A stretch of DNA of 51,571 nucleotides, from positions 1-51,571 of IMG/VR virus record IMGVR_UViG_3300031578_000050; one strand, given 5' to 3'. A model generated the notes under the pieces. It did not search any database. It saw only the letters and a list, made by a program, of their open reading frames with translations, and was not told the origin of the DNA. The translations under genes and the position numbers were made by a program. This document shows positions 25,923 to 35,404 of the stretch, one piece after another (position 1 is the first letter of the stretch; every line of letters begins with the position of its first letter). Origin of the DNA: a virus.

Positions 25923-26707
25923 ATATATTTCACCACCTCGTTAATCACCTGACGAACATAATATGGAGGTCTTCCATTAAGAACTGTTTTAATAAACGTA
26001 ATGGACTGTCCCAACGAAGCGGTGTTTGGACTCTTCTTGCTGGCAATTTGATACTCATCTAGCTCGTATATTTTTCTTTTCAAATTCAATAAAGAATACA
26101 ATCTTTTGTTGGGCTCAATACGGCGAGTTAAAAAACGAATAATTGCTGCAATACCACGACCAGCTGCGGTTGGATTGTCTATAGTTGCCATTGATTCAGC
26201 CAACTTAACCATACGAACTTTAATACCTTCGATCTTTTCCAGTTTATCATAATATTTAGGATCTTCAGTCAAATGATCAGTAGCAATTTCACGAGCAATG
26301 GATTTGTCATCGGTATGCTCCATTTCAACCTTGATTCCTTTTTCAAGTTGTTTTGGATCAAGGTCATCAGGTTCTTTTTTATCTGCTAGTCCGCCCGGAA
26401 TTTTGTCTTTAACATCATTTTTATCCTGCATTACCTGCATTGCTTCCATTAAAGCAGCATTATCAGGATCTTCTATTTCCTCTATGAAAGCTTTATCAAA
26501 AGCAGCTTTAAAAGCAGCCATAAACTTATGAAGCTTTTCAGGATCACCTTTCCTGAGTTTACGCATAATGTAAGAATAACTCAAATCAGATTGCGGAGTA
26601 GCCAAACCGGTCTCTTTTGCCAAAGCAATAAGAGCCTTGTTAGCTAAACGATCACATCCAGCCATACGAGACTCTTTGGCAAGTTTTCTCAATATATCTG
26701 CTTTCAC
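25919..26707 (-). CDS. DUF5661-like helical protein, 262 aa
   Basis: Starts with GTG at 26707 (VKADILRKLAKESRMAG, read as Met), preceded by a good GGAAG, and overlaps the upstream stop (GTGA). Residues about 115-165 read DPKQLEKGIKVEMEHTDDK followed by IAREIATDHLTEDPKYYDKL, the pattern of a small conserved domain I know as DUF5661 (name from memory). Contains MVKLAES, another V-K-x-A site, and an N-terminal helix related to the recurrent hairpin module. Role unknown. Confidence 0.78.
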   Translation of the reverse strand: MKADILRKLAKESRMAGCDRLANKALIALAKETGLATPQSDLSYSYIMRKLRKGDPEKLHKFMAAFKAAFDKAFIEEIEDPDNAALMEAMQVMQDKNDVKDKIPGGLADKKEPDDLDPKQLEKGIKVEMEHTDDKSIAREIATDHLTEDPKYYDKLEKIEGIKVRMVKLAESMATIDNPTAAGRGIAAIIRFLTRRIEPNKRLYSLLNLKRKIYELDEYQIASKKSPNTASLGQSITFIKTVLNGRPPYYVRQVINEVVKYI

Positions 26708-27003
26708 TTTATCTTCCTAGATTCGGCATTATGATACACGGAATGAATACCAATACCTTGGCGTGGCTCTAAAATAGTTTGAATTGACCAAGAGTTTATA
26801 TACACGGGTGTTGATTCTCCGTTAACATTCACTCTAACCACAACGCACTCATCAATAACATCAATTAACACACCGCGTAAAACACTTTTACGCTCTATAT
26901 CTTTTTCGGCTTTTAACAAAGATTCATGCGTGTCTCCTTGATAAATTTCCACAGTTTTACCAAGAAGAGCTTTTTTAATCGCTGTGGCAAAACCTAAAGA
27001 CAT
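26704..27003 (-). CDS. Small beta-rich protein, 99 aa
   Basis: MSLGFATAIKKALLGKTVEI then SVLRGVLIDVIDECVVVRVN and VYINSWSIQTIL: alternating strands like an SH3/Sm-type small barrel. Start overlaps the upstream stop by TAATG and its stop overlaps the next start. No family assigned. Confidence 0.75.
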   Translation of the reverse strand: MSLGFATAIKKALLGKTVEIYQGDTHESLLKAEKDIERKSVLRGVLIDVIDECVVVRVNVNGESTPVYINSWSIQTILEPRQGIGIHSVYHNAESRKIK

Positions 27004-27905
27004 TATTTACCTACTTCGATTTTATGCGAAAGTTTTGCTATAAAATTGTTTAAATTTCCATGAAGCTTAATCATTTCGAGGTTTTGTCCGGTAAGTGTTC
27101 CCAACTGTTCTAGTCTTGTTGCAGATTTTTGCCTAGCATCAATAAAATTGAATTTGTGTACCGAAAAGACTGGACGAGGTGATTTGGTACGAGCTGATAA
27201 ATCTGTTCCCTCAACCGTAACCTGTATTTGAAATGATGTACCGGGAATAATAAACGGATTTGTTATAATGCGATACTGCATTTCACCATTTCTATTAATA
27301 TCCATAGCAGATTGTGGAGATATCCATGATCCCACTATCTTGCCAGCTTTTATTTCTTTAGCTAAAGTATTATAAAATTCTTCCAACTGATCATGATTGT
27401 TAATAAAAGCATCAATTTTGTCTTGGGGAAGGTTGTGACGCATTAATGCCTCTTTTAACCCCCTAATGTTCCAAACTGCTTCTCGTATTTTGTTAGAAAT
27501 ATGAACTCGCTCAATTCGATCTAAACTAGCTGGAAGCTTTGGATACTGTTCCGTGAATTGATTTTGCACATCAGGATCTGCCGCTTTAGCGCTTTGTTCA
27601 TATTTAACTAGTTCTCCAACTAAACGTTTGGATATCTCCCGAACTCTGTCTACCGCAAAATTATATGATTCTACATCAGAATCCTTAATGGATTTGTGTA
27701 CCTCGGAAATATACTTTTCCAATTCATCAATATCACCCTTTACCGCTACAGAATCATTCTGTAATTTCATTACTTTAGCGCGATATTCTGGATCGGTAAG
27801 TTTACGATACCAGTTACGCAAACGACGCACAACACCAGCCACTTTGACAACCTGTTTGTTGTCTGTACGGTTTAATTCTAAAGCGGCAACAGTAAGCATC
27901 TCCAT
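27003..27905 (-). CDS. Unknown virion-cluster protein, 300 aa
   Basis: Starts MEMLTVAALELNRTDNKQVV at an ATG overlapping the upstream stop. VVKVAGVVRR is another V-K-x-A site near the N-terminus. Residues 40-170 are helical (VKGDIDELEKYISEVHKSIK), while 190-265 are strand rich (MQYRIITNPFIIPGTSFQIQ VTVEGTDLS region). A two-domain virion protein is likely; the function is not recognisable. Confidence 0.76.
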   Translation of the reverse strand: MEMLTVAALELNRTDNKQVVKVAGVVRRLRNWYRKLTDPEYRAKVMKLQNDSVAVKGDIDELEKYISEVHKSIKDSDVESYNFAVDRVREISKRLVGELVKYEQSAKAADPDVQNQFTEQYPKLPASLDRIERVHISNKIREAVWNIRGLKEALMRHNLPQDKIDAFINNHDQLEEFYNTLAKEIKAGKIVGSWISPQSAMDINRNGEMQYRIITNPFIIPGTSFQIQVTVEGTDLSARTKSPRPVFSVHKFNFIDARQKSATRLEQLGTLTGQNLEMIKLHGNLNNFIAKLSHKIEVGK

Positions 27906-30397
27906 TAGCCTAGAATCCTCTTCAACAAAGCTATGCGCCGCAAAGCGCTTGCCTTGCGTCTGCCTCTACGAGTGCTCTTGCTTTTGCCAACCTGTTGTGT
28001 AACCATATCTTCCTTCAACTCTTCTTCATCGGTATCAATGGGCGTCCGATAAGCATATACAGTATCAATTACATCAGCATACTTTTGTTTCATTTTTCGG
28101 TATCTGGGAGACAATACATTTACTGTAGCATCGGGATGCATTTTCTCCACCGCAGATTGAACACGGTTCTTGTCATCAGAGCTGCCATCGAAAAAGACAA
28201 ATACACGCCTGTCAGATTTTTCCTCCTTGGGCTTTTCTTCTGGTACCGATTCACTCTTTGGGGTAACCGCAGTCTCAGCCTCGGGTTCGGTCTCAGGCGC
28301 AGTCTCAAGTTTGCTTTCTGTTTCAGGTTCAGGTTCAGGTTCAGGTTCAGGTTCAGGTTCAGGTTCAGGTTCGGATTCCTTAAACTCTTCGGGCTCATTT
28401 TCGATTTCTTCATCTACCTCGTCTAAAGCGATAGATAGCATTGGATATCGTTTTACCAATTCATTTACGTTATCATATACTTGACTATGTTTCTTATCAA
28501 TATCATAACCTTCTTGCATAAATTGTTCAACTTGTTCTCTACCATCGGGACCAAGCGAAACTGCAACCACTTTTAATCCTAATAAAGCGCCTAATGCTTC
28601 AAGTAACTTTTCTAAATTGTTCGGGCGCTCTTTAAAACCAATAACCGCTAACTTGCCCTTCTTTTCCTGCTCTAGCTCTGACTCTGGCTCTGACTCTGGC
28701 TTGGGCGCCACGGGTTCAACCTTGGGTTCCACCTTGGGTTCAACTTTGGGTTCCACCTTTGGTACAGTTGGTTTCGATTCAGCAGGTTGAACTGCTTCGG
28801 ATTTTTGCTCACCCTTTTGTTCAGTAGTCTGTTCTCCCAACTCAGCTATATTACCAGGAACCTGTGTTTTAACTTCTTTGGGCTCTAATTGCTCTGTTAA
28901 TTGAATTGCTTTATCAGTGCTAGGATCGTATGCCCAAACTGAAACAACATTACGCCCAGCATCCAACCGTTGTAATATAAAACGCCTTGCCTGGCGAATA
29001 CGACTGGGGGACACGAACTCCACATCGGCATCCACTTGGGCTTTTATCATTTCAGCAACTTTTGCCTTCTTGGGAGCACCAATCGATTTGGCTAACAATA
29101 CAACTACCAAGTTAGGATTTTCTTTAGCTTCTTCAGTTACTTTGGGTTGGTTTTCTATATTTACAATACGATCTGGTTTAATCGGAGCCGCTTGGTTTAT
29201 AGCATCCTGCCTTAGTTTTGACATGTATTGCCGAACCGCTTCGACCGGAATAGCAACTCTCTTTTTGGTTTGAGCATCGTAGATGTCTTCCAAAGTAACT
29301 TGTCCAGACGGATCTACAATCGCTACTGGTCCATGTTCATCTCTAACCTCTTTACCAGTCTCCGGAATCTCACCTTCTGTTTCATCAAAAACAAGCTTTA
29401 GAACACGACGTGATTTGTTAGGATCTACCTCTAATCCAGATGCATCAATCCACCAAATATTCTTGGGTGGACGCCCCAGACGACCCTTCGGTTCAACCGT
29501 CTCTTCCCGGACTTGTGGCTCAGGAGATACGGGAGACTCACTTGGTGTGCCTGCTGGCTGAGTTGCTGGCTGTACAGCAGTTTGAGCCTCTTGTTGTTTT
29601 TGTTGCTTTTTCTCGCGCGCTTTTCGCATACGCTCAGTATCAGTAAAACGCTTTTTTGCAATCTCAATAATAGGAATTAAATGCTTAGCATAAACATCCC
29701 TAAACGTCTCTTCAAAACTAGCATGATACTTTAATAATTGATCGTATTGAACGGTCCAATCACTGATACGACCGCCGGCACGGGCTCGTTTCATTTCATT
29801 AAAGATTAATAAAACACGATTAACAAAACTCTTGGTAGTAGTAAGTAAACTCTGAATAGCATTTTTACGGAGCTTTACTTCCCTCCAATATGCGCGTTCT
29901 ATGGGATCATCAAAAACTTTGCTGTATATCCCTCCCATTAAATCCCAAAAACCAGCCTCTGCTACTTTTGCATCACCAAAGTAATCCTCTGATAAATAAT
30001 GTTCTTGAGTTTGAGAGTAATACTCATCTAACTCTTTTTGTGTCAAATCCGCAACCGGAGCGCCTATATCGATTGCTTCCCTAACCATCAGGTTGATATT
30101 GCCTATCCAATGAGCAACATCGATAAAACGCTTTTTCTTAAAAGCCTCTTCTGCTCTTTCTAATGAGGTCTTTAAATCAACAAGCTGCTCAGGAGCCCTT
30201 GTGCCACGCCCCAGCAAAGCCTCTCTCATAGAGTTGTCTGCCTCGCGCATTCTAGTCATTTTATCAGCATAACTACCGAATAATCTCTCCCCGATATTTC
30301 TACCCATTCCGCCGGGAGTAAACCATTGCCTCAAATAGCCGCCTAAACCATACCTTTGAGCAACGGCAATAAGCTCTTTATCGCGAGTCCTAGACAT
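27905..30397 (-). CDS. Large modular virion-cluster protein with EP repeats, 830 aa
   Basis: Start ATG at 30397 has GGAGG seven nt upstream, partly inside a hairpin. Residues 1-250 are helical (LGGYLRQWFTPGGMGRNIGE), 270-315 are a Gln/Pro/Ser linker, and 340-430 are strand rich (RVLKLVFDETEGEIPETGKE). At 440-500 and 590-650 are Rossmann-like alpha/beta blocks (NLVVVLLAKSIGAPKKAKVA; KLAVIGFKERPNNLEKLLEA). Linkers between them carry VEPK repeats and an EPEPEP run. The last 100 residues have another alpha/beta unit (RRVFVFFDGSSDDKNRVQSA) and a basic tail. The three similar alpha/beta units suggest internal repetition. Immediately downstream of portal; function unknown. Confidence 0.8.
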   Translation of the reverse strand: MSRTRDKELIAVAQRYGLGGYLRQWFTPGGMGRNIGERLFGSYADKMTRMREADNSMREALLGRGTRAPEQLVDLKTSLERAEEAFKKKRFIDVAHWIGNINLMVREAIDIGAPVADLTQKELDEYYSQTQEHYLSEDYFGDAKVAEAGFWDLMGGIYSKVFDDPIERAYWREVKLRKNAIQSLLTTTKSFVNRVLLIFNEMKRARAGGRISDWTVQYDQLLKYHASFEETFRDVYAKHLIPIIEIAKKRFTDTERMRKAREKKQQKQQEAQTAVQPATQPAGTPSESPVSPEPQVREETVEPKGRLGRPPKNIWWIDASGLEVDPNKSRRVLKLVFDETEGEIPETGKEVRDEHGPVAIVDPSGQVTLEDIYDAQTKKRVAIPVEAVRQYMSKLRQDAINQAAPIKPDRIVNIENQPKVTEEAKENPNLVVVLLAKSIGAPKKAKVAEMIKAQVDADVEFVSPSRIRQARRFILQRLDAGRNVVSVWAYDPSTDKAIQLTEQLEPKEVKTQVPGNIAELGEQTTEQKGEQKSEAVQPAESKPTVPKVEPKVEPKVEPKVEPVAPKPESEPESELEQEKKGKLAVIGFKERPNNLEKLLEALGALLGLKVVAVSLGPDGREQVEQFMQEGYDIDKKHSQVYDNVNELVKRYPMLSIALDEVDEEIENEPEEFKESEPEPEPEPEPEPEPEPETESKLETAPETEPEAETAVTPKSESVPEEKPKEEKSDRRVFVFFDGSSDDKNRVQSAVEKMHPDATVNVLSPRYRKMKQKYADVIDTVYAYRTPIDTDEEELKEDMVTQQVGKSKSTRRGRRKASALRRIALLKRILG
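28325..28372 (-). repeat. Eight tandem 6-bp units coding for Glu-Pro repeats
   Basis: The plus strand has eight consecutive AGGTTC units, read on the minus strand as GAACCT and encoding alternating Glu-Pro in the 830-aa protein. Identical units suggest replication slippage and variable linker length between isolates. A further 12-bp periodic stretch at about 28710-28760 encodes the VEPK repeats. Confidence 0.9.
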
Positions 30398-30400
30398 AAA

Positions 30401-30422
30401 CTGCCTCCTACCTAAAAGGCAG
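30401..30422 (-). promoter_or_regulatory. Hairpin over the ribosome-binding site of the 830-aa gene
   Basis: On the minus strand CTGCCT pairs with AGGCAG. The 3' arm includes part of GGAGG, the Shine-Dalgarno seven nt before the ATG at 30397. The stem lies in the 53-bp gap after the portal stop. It may lower translation relative to portal, or be an mRNA end. Confidence 0.45.
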
Positions 30423-30450
30423 TAATAATAATAGGTTTACTACATTACTT

Positions 30451-32301
30451 TTACATGGGTGCGCCGCCGGGCGGTGCTCCAGAGGGTCCGCCCATTGGTG
30501 ATCCGCCCATTGGCGGCATTCCACCCATTGGCATTCCGCCTAAGCCTCCGCCCATGCCTCCGCCCATGCCTCCAAGACCCATATCCATACCGCCCATCAT
30601 GCCACCCATCATACCGCCCGGTTGTGCAGCGTCATAAGCGCTCTCGCCTGGTAATGGACTCTCTTGTACTTCTTGAATCTCGCTGTCTTCACCAATTGAA
30701 CGTAAATCATTCAATGACATGCGCTGTAACGCTTCCATCTCTTTCATCTGAATTATTTGTTCAATGTTTTCCTGACGAATCTGGCGCATTTCTTCTTCAA
30801 ATTCCAGTCCCAAAGATCGATACACTGTCTGTAATGAAACATTCTTTGGTTGAGTAGATAATAATTGAGTTAAATTAGCAATATAATCACCCATATCAAA
30901 CAACGACATGTGATTCCACTCCACATCAGGCACGATAAGAACTTTCTCATCATTCTCGTAATCATAAAAATCATTAATGCGAGATATGGGGGCGAAAATT
31001 TTACGACGCAACCACTGAGAAAGCATGTTTCGGAATTGCATATACCGCTGTCGCAAAACATCCAACGCTACACCACCATTAGCATAAGTTACATCAGCTC
31101 CGCCATCCATAATTACCTGCGGAACTAATAAACCAATGTATATCTCTTTCAAAAGTTGAGTAATATCACCGGAAATATCGTATATTCCAGAACCTTTGCT
31201 AACGTATGTAACATCTACACCATCATGAGTAAAGATTTTGAAATCTTTATCATACTGAGCCTCTTCGAACAACTGACGCCATCCGTCTAAATCGTCAGGA
31301 GTTGGTTTGTAATTATCTCCTTCACCACCGATTTTAACTAAAGTAAGTGGGTTGATCATGTTGTCAGCTTGAGCAAATTTACTCTCGCGTAATTTATCTA
31401 GCAACATCAGTTGACGGAAACAACTTACCGGCAATCCAGTTCCTCTAATTTCATAAGGGCTTATGCGACGAGCGATATGGGACACGTAGAAGTTGTCCAA
31501 AGGAATATTCTCACCCCTTCTAACGTGCTCAACAATACTCTTATCCAACTGTTGCCGCTGCTGTACATCAGCAGGTCGATTTGAAGTACAAATACGCTTC
31601 AGATTTTCATCAGGACGCAAGCTGATAATAGGTTCTCCAGCAATAACCGAACGCTTTACCGAAATGTAATCAGGATTCTGTATGAGAATTCTGCTCCACT
31701 TAGCAGAACGTTCATCTAATTCTGCATAAACAAACGCCTCGCCAAGTGTCCAATATTCTTGAGCTATCTGTACACAAACATTGGTTAGATCAATTTCTTC
31801 ATTCATAGCCTGGAAGAAATTATTTACCTTCTCATTTTTGCATTTAATATTTAGTTTAGCAATAGGATAAGTAGAATGTAAAAAGATAGCATTCTGAACC
31901 ACGGGGTTTAGAGCATAAAAAGATCTACACCAAGCGTTAATAGTTGCTCTATCACGCGGTAGATTAAGGTTACTATTTAGCCATAGGGGAGAATAAACTT
32001 CGGGTACCTGACGAACGGTTCCACCAGATCCTTGATAGCCAGTACTTACACTAGTTCCGCCAGCACCTGTACCAAAAGTTCCAGAAGTTGTGGCACCAAA
32101 TTTACTAAGCCTAGCAGAAGTTGATTTTACATTTCCAAGAGGGGTTTTTTCGACTGCAAAATGAGTACTTCCGGGTTGTCTAAATTTACCAGCATTAGTT
32201 TCGTCCTCCAACACACTACGGCGATGTTGGCTCACAGCTTTAATCATATAATTGGTAATTACTGGAGGAGGAGCTTCCTGTAAATATTGCTGGGAATTCA
32301 T
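30451..32301 (-). CDS. Portal protein, 616 aa
   Basis: Located directly after the large terminase, the usual place. Residues 100-450 look like a portal of the large-myovirus type: PEVYSPLWLNSNLNLPRDRA, 'WCRSFYALNPVVQNAIFLHSTYP' (stem entry), 'EYWTLGEAFVYAELDE', 'ILIQNPDYISV', 'RRISPYEIRGTGLP' and 'LLDKLRESKFAQADNMINP', all typical of portals. The C-terminal 70 residues are a low-complexity Gly/Met/Pro tail. It forms the dodecameric DNA channel at one capsid vertex and docks the terminase. GGA precedes the ATG at 32301. Confidence 0.9.
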   Translation of the reverse strand: MNSQQYLQEAPPPVITNYMIKAVSQHRRSVLEDETNAGKFRQPGSTHFAVEKTPLGNVKSTSARLSKFGATTSGTFGTGAGGTSVSTGYQGSGGTVRQVPEVYSPLWLNSNLNLPRDRATINAWCRSFYALNPVVQNAIFLHSTYPIAKLNIKCKNEKVNNFFQAMNEEIDLTNVCVQIAQEYWTLGEAFVYAELDERSAKWSRILIQNPDYISVKRSVIAGEPIISLRPDENLKRICTSNRPADVQQRQQLDKSIVEHVRRGENIPLDNFYVSHIARRISPYEIRGTGLPVSCFRQLMLLDKLRESKFAQADNMINPLTLVKIGGEGDNYKPTPDDLDGWRQLFEEAQYDKDFKIFTHDGVDVTYVSKGSGIYDISGDITQLLKEIYIGLLVPQVIMDGGADVTYANGGVALDVLRQRYMQFRNMLSQWLRRKIFAPISRINDFYDYENDEKVLIVPDVEWNHMSLFDMGDYIANLTQLLSTQPKNVSLQTVYRSLGLEFEEEMRQIRQENIEQIIQMKEMEALQRMSLNDLRSIGEDSEIQEVQESPLPGESAYDAAQPGGMMGGMMGGMDMGLGGMGGGMGGGLGGMPMGGMPPMGGSPMGGPSGAPPGGAPM

Positions 32302-32317
32302 TTATTTCCTTTTTAGG

Positions 32318-34141
32318 TTACATTCTAGGAATATAACCAAGCACCGCCGGAATTTGTTTAGGACCTTGTTTATCCATAAGACCTGCCATTTTATTGCTAA
32401 AAGATCCTGTAACATCAAATTTATAAGCCAGATATGCATTCAATAATGCCATTAGCCCATCGTTCGGTGTATTGCCCTTAACATACCTAAAAATAGCCTC
32501 CCCATAGACGTTGGCGGTGGTTTTTATTTCCATACTAGAACATTGTTGAATTAGCCAATTGATTTTTTCAAAACTCTTATATGGAAAACGTATCATACCC
32601 CTCTTCATTAAACCAAATATTTCACCAATATAATAATCCTTCTCGAACACAATAGTAGGAGGAACATAATCTGAGTTGAATTTTATTCTATTATTTACAT
32701 GCGAAGATGCTTGGCTGGCAATAAAACGATTCCCATGTTCACGATATAAAAGCTCAGAAAGCTCGTTAGCAAATCCAATATCGCCTACTCCCAATTTTAC
32801 GCTGTACCTGCGAAACATTTCGTTAACAATTTCTTTCTTGGTATCTAAATTATTACGCTTAAGTAATGTAGCGAATTGGATAGACAAAAGATTTGGACCT
32901 TCTTCACTTAAAATAACCCCACAGCTGTAAGATTGTCCCTGAACACTTCTCTCACCACCATCAACGAAATCTTTCCCACCCCAGTCAAATCCAGCATATA
33001 CTTTCTTGTTTTCCGTGATGGAGATACCACCCGACATACTTCGGTCTGTATCAGCACAACACTCTCTAATTTCCTCAGGCGTGATGGGAGCAGCTTCGCC
33101 CCGGAAAAACTCTCCCAAGACTTCATTCTGAAACCCTCTTTCTGTCATTGAAGGGTTTACTTCCGGACGCTCATCAAGTATCTTCTCCTTGGTGTAATTG
33201 GGCATGAACATTTGGTTGATATGATAACCAATGTACCGAGTATTTTCCGGCTTCATTGGTACCCATTTGCCAAGCTCGGCGGCAGTGCGTTTATCTTGTT
33301 CACAGCCGCAATGTGGACACTTAACAATGTATCCATACAACCACGTTTTCTTCCAATCATCACAACCTGGAGTATACAGAGGAAATAGTTTATCACAATC
33401 CTCACAGCGTAAATGGTAATACTGCTGATTGGATATTTGCCACATATCCCAGTAATGACCGCCACGCTGTTTAGGTGTTCCCAGGAACACTTTTACTCCA
33501 CCGTTGCCATACTTTGCCTGCGCTAATAGTTTGTTAGCGTTGGCTATAGCTTCTTTGAAGATATCTTGGCACTCGTCATAAAAGATAATATCAGCAGTAC
33601 CACCACGAAGACGATCTGCATCAGGTCCGGTTGATTCTACGCGTAAAAAATTTCCATCCACAAACTGTTTGAATTGTAACGAGTTACTAGTTTGTGACGT
33701 TTTGTCCATAAAAGATTCTATAAAAGAAACCTTCTTGTTATTCCGCGATTCGTCTTCAATAAAACGAGATTGCGATATAGTGGCACGCAATTTTGTCTTG
33801 GCATAATCGTACACATGCACTAACGTGGGAAAGCAATGCAATACTCGTGCTGGTGGGCGTCCGTTGTTTCCAAACAGTCCTGACGCCATAAAGTACATGG
33901 ATAAAAAAGCCACCATAGTAGTGGCTCCTACCTGGCGTCCTTTAACCAAAACCACCGGCTTCGCTTCGGGATTTAATGCTGAGATGCCAATGTACCTATA
34001 TATGTCGGCAAAAGGCTTATACCCGTTGCCTTCTACACGAAAAGGTTTGCCATCTAGTGTGAGATTTGATTGACAGAAAAATACAGGATCTAAGTTACTT
34101 ATTCCAGATTTAAATTTATCAAATATCGAATGATCCTGCAT
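32318..34141 (-). CDS. terL: Terminase large subunit, 607 aa
   Basis: Walker A-type GRQVGATT at 68-75, Walker B IIFYDE at 185-190 (Glu190 candidate catalytic carboxylate) after RLRGGTAD, and a zinc ribbon at about 240-285 (CEDC, then CPHC). The RNase H-like nuclease starts at about 395 with YAGFDWGG (acidic residue of strand 1). It uses ATP to translocate DNA into the prohead and cuts the concatemer. It sits 7 bp after the 248-aa gene and 17 bp before portal. The zinc ribbon between ATPase and nuclease is like GpA-type and some large-phage terminases. The Walker A loop lacks the canonical final G-K-S/T (V-G-A-T-T), a variation seen in terminases. Confidence 0.94.
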   Translation of the reverse strand: MQDHSIFDKFKSGISNLDPVFFCQSNLTLDGKPFRVEGNGYKPFADIYRYIGISALNPEAKPVVLVKGRQVGATTMVAFLSMYFMASGLFGNNGRPPARVLHCFPTLVHVYDYAKTKLRATISQSRFIEDESRNNKKVSFIESFMDKTSQTSNSLQFKQFVDGNFLRVESTGPDADRLRGGTADIIFYDECQDIFKEAIANANKLLAQAKYGNGGVKVFLGTPKQRGGHYWDMWQISNQQYYHLRCEDCDKLFPLYTPGCDDWKKTWLYGYIVKCPHCGCEQDKRTAAELGKWVPMKPENTRYIGYHINQMFMPNYTKEKILDERPEVNPSMTERGFQNEVLGEFFRGEAAPITPEEIRECCADTDRSMSGGISITENKKVYAGFDWGGKDFVDGGERSVQGQSYSCGVILSEEGPNLLSIQFATLLKRNNLDTKKEIVNEMFRRYSVKLGVGDIGFANELSELLYREHGNRFIASQASSHVNNRIKFNSDYVPPTIVFEKDYYIGEIFGLMKRGMIRFPYKSFEKINWLIQQCSSMEIKTTANVYGEAIFRYVKGNTPNDGLMALLNAYLAYKFDVTGSFSNKMAGLMDKQGPKQIPAVLGYIPRM

Positions 34142-34147
34142 AAGAGC

Positions 34148-34894
34148 CTAATTTTGAGTGGTTGGCATCAACCCCGCAAAGGCATCACTATCTTCATTAG
34201 AATCATTGTCACGATAAACTCCTGCACCCAGTTGGGGAGTACCTGTATCAACAGACACCAATGCCTGTGCTTCTTCAATTTTATCACTTAACCATTGCGC
34301 AACTTCATTGTTGTATACGTCTTTATTTCGAACACCATGACGTATGCTAAAATTCTCTAAAAGACTTTGTTGTAACTGTGGAACGGTTACACCCATAGCA
34401 TGCAGGTCTTCAATCCTGTTCTTAATAAAGGTCTCAATATCACCGACAGCATCAGAATATTGAGCTAATAATTGGGGTATCTGCTTTGCTTCAGCGGCTT
34501 GCTTTACTTTTTTTTTTAATCCCAGTTTATCCAAGGACGCCATGCGCAAAGCAATTCGTGATTTAATACTGGAGGTTGCCTCTTTTTTTAAGCCGGTTTT
34601 ATGATCTGCCTGCTTAATTTCTGCCAAATAACTATCTAACCCAGTACGTTTACGAAAGTCTTTAACTGCATCTTCTACTGTAGCGTAACGTGGACGATTG
34701 ACTAGTATGTTTCTAACATTATCGAGATATCCTGCGCCTTGAGTTTGACGCCTACGTGCCTGTTGCACAACAGTATCTTGCTGATCTATTGATTTAGCAA
34801 ACTGCTTCAGCCAGGAGGCTACTTTGCCTTCTTGTTCGACTTCGTAGCCTCCCCCGTCGGCACTAACTGTAGTTATTTTTAAGGCACCTCTCAT
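34148..34894 (-). CDS. Unknown helical packaging-cluster protein, 248 aa
   Basis: Starts MRGALKITTVSADGGGYEVE with GGAG seven nt upstream. Helical, Gln/Lys rich (WLKQFAKSIDQQDTVVQQAR, then ARRRQTQGAGYLDNVRNILV). GLKKEATSSIKSR contains a K-x-A site and is followed by a hairpin-like helix (ALRMASLDKLGLKKKVKQAA). C-terminus acidic. Six bp before terL. Function unknown. Confidence 0.76.
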   Translation of the reverse strand: MRGALKITTVSADGGGYEVEQEGKVASWLKQFAKSIDQQDTVVQQARRRQTQGAGYLDNVRNILVNRPRYATVEDAVKDFRKRTGLDSYLAEIKQADHKTGLKKEATSSIKSRIALRMASLDKLGLKKKVKQAAEAKQIPQLLAQYSDAVGDIETFIKNRIEDLHAMGVTVPQLQQSLLENFSIRHGVRNKDVYNNEVAQWLSDKIEEAQALVSVDTGTPQLGAGVYRDNDSNEDSDAFAGLMPTTQN

Positions 34895-34904
34895 TTAATC
34901 TCCG

Positions 34905-35390
34905 TTATACTAGTCCGGTAATATTAACCAAACGCTTCCACTCTGCACTATTGGGTGCATCCATTGCAATTTGCCAGGATTTGAGATTCTTCTTAACCAT
35001 ATATCCAACCTGAGCTAAATATGCAGTAGCGGATTCTGGGTTCTGAGCAGCATCTTGCAACATTTTAACAACATACTGTGCATCCGGTGGCGCCATAGGA
35101 GCCCTCTGAATTTTCTTAAGGATATAAGGTATATTTTGCACCACTGGTACAATTCCGGTTCCATGTAGCGGGCCTCGTTCGGGCAATTTGCGCTGAAGTC
35201 CTTCTACTACGTCTCCTACCGGATTAACCATACCCTTACCAACACCCTGTTCAGTTTGGGCTAATTTGGTCAACAAGTCATCCTGCTGAGCACTGTTATT
35301 TTTCCTAAGAAGAACGAATAGTTTAGCCAACTTTTTAGGCTCCCACCCAGTAACCGCTGATAACTGTTCAATACTAAATTTCTTTGACAT
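34905..35390 (-). CDS. Unknown small helical protein, 161 aa
   Basis: MSKKFSIEQLSAVTGWEPKK opens with a possible HTH-like helix pair (SIEQLSAVTGWEPKKLAKLF), followed by LLTKLAQTEQG (K-x-A type) and a helical C-terminus (AYLAQVGYMVKKNLKSWQIA). GGAG precedes the ATG. It sits between the 305-aa and 248-aa genes of the packaging block. Role unknown. Confidence 0.75.
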   Translation of the reverse strand: MSKKFSIEQLSAVTGWEPKKLAKLFVLLRKNNSAQQDDLLTKLAQTEQGVGKGMVNPVGDVVEGLQRKLPERGPLHGTGIVPVVQNIPYILKKIQRAPMAPPDAQYVVKMLQDAAQNPESATAYLAQVGYMVKKNLKSWQIAMDAPNSAEWKRLVNITGLV

Positions 35391-35404
35391 CTGTTTCTCC
35401 GTGA

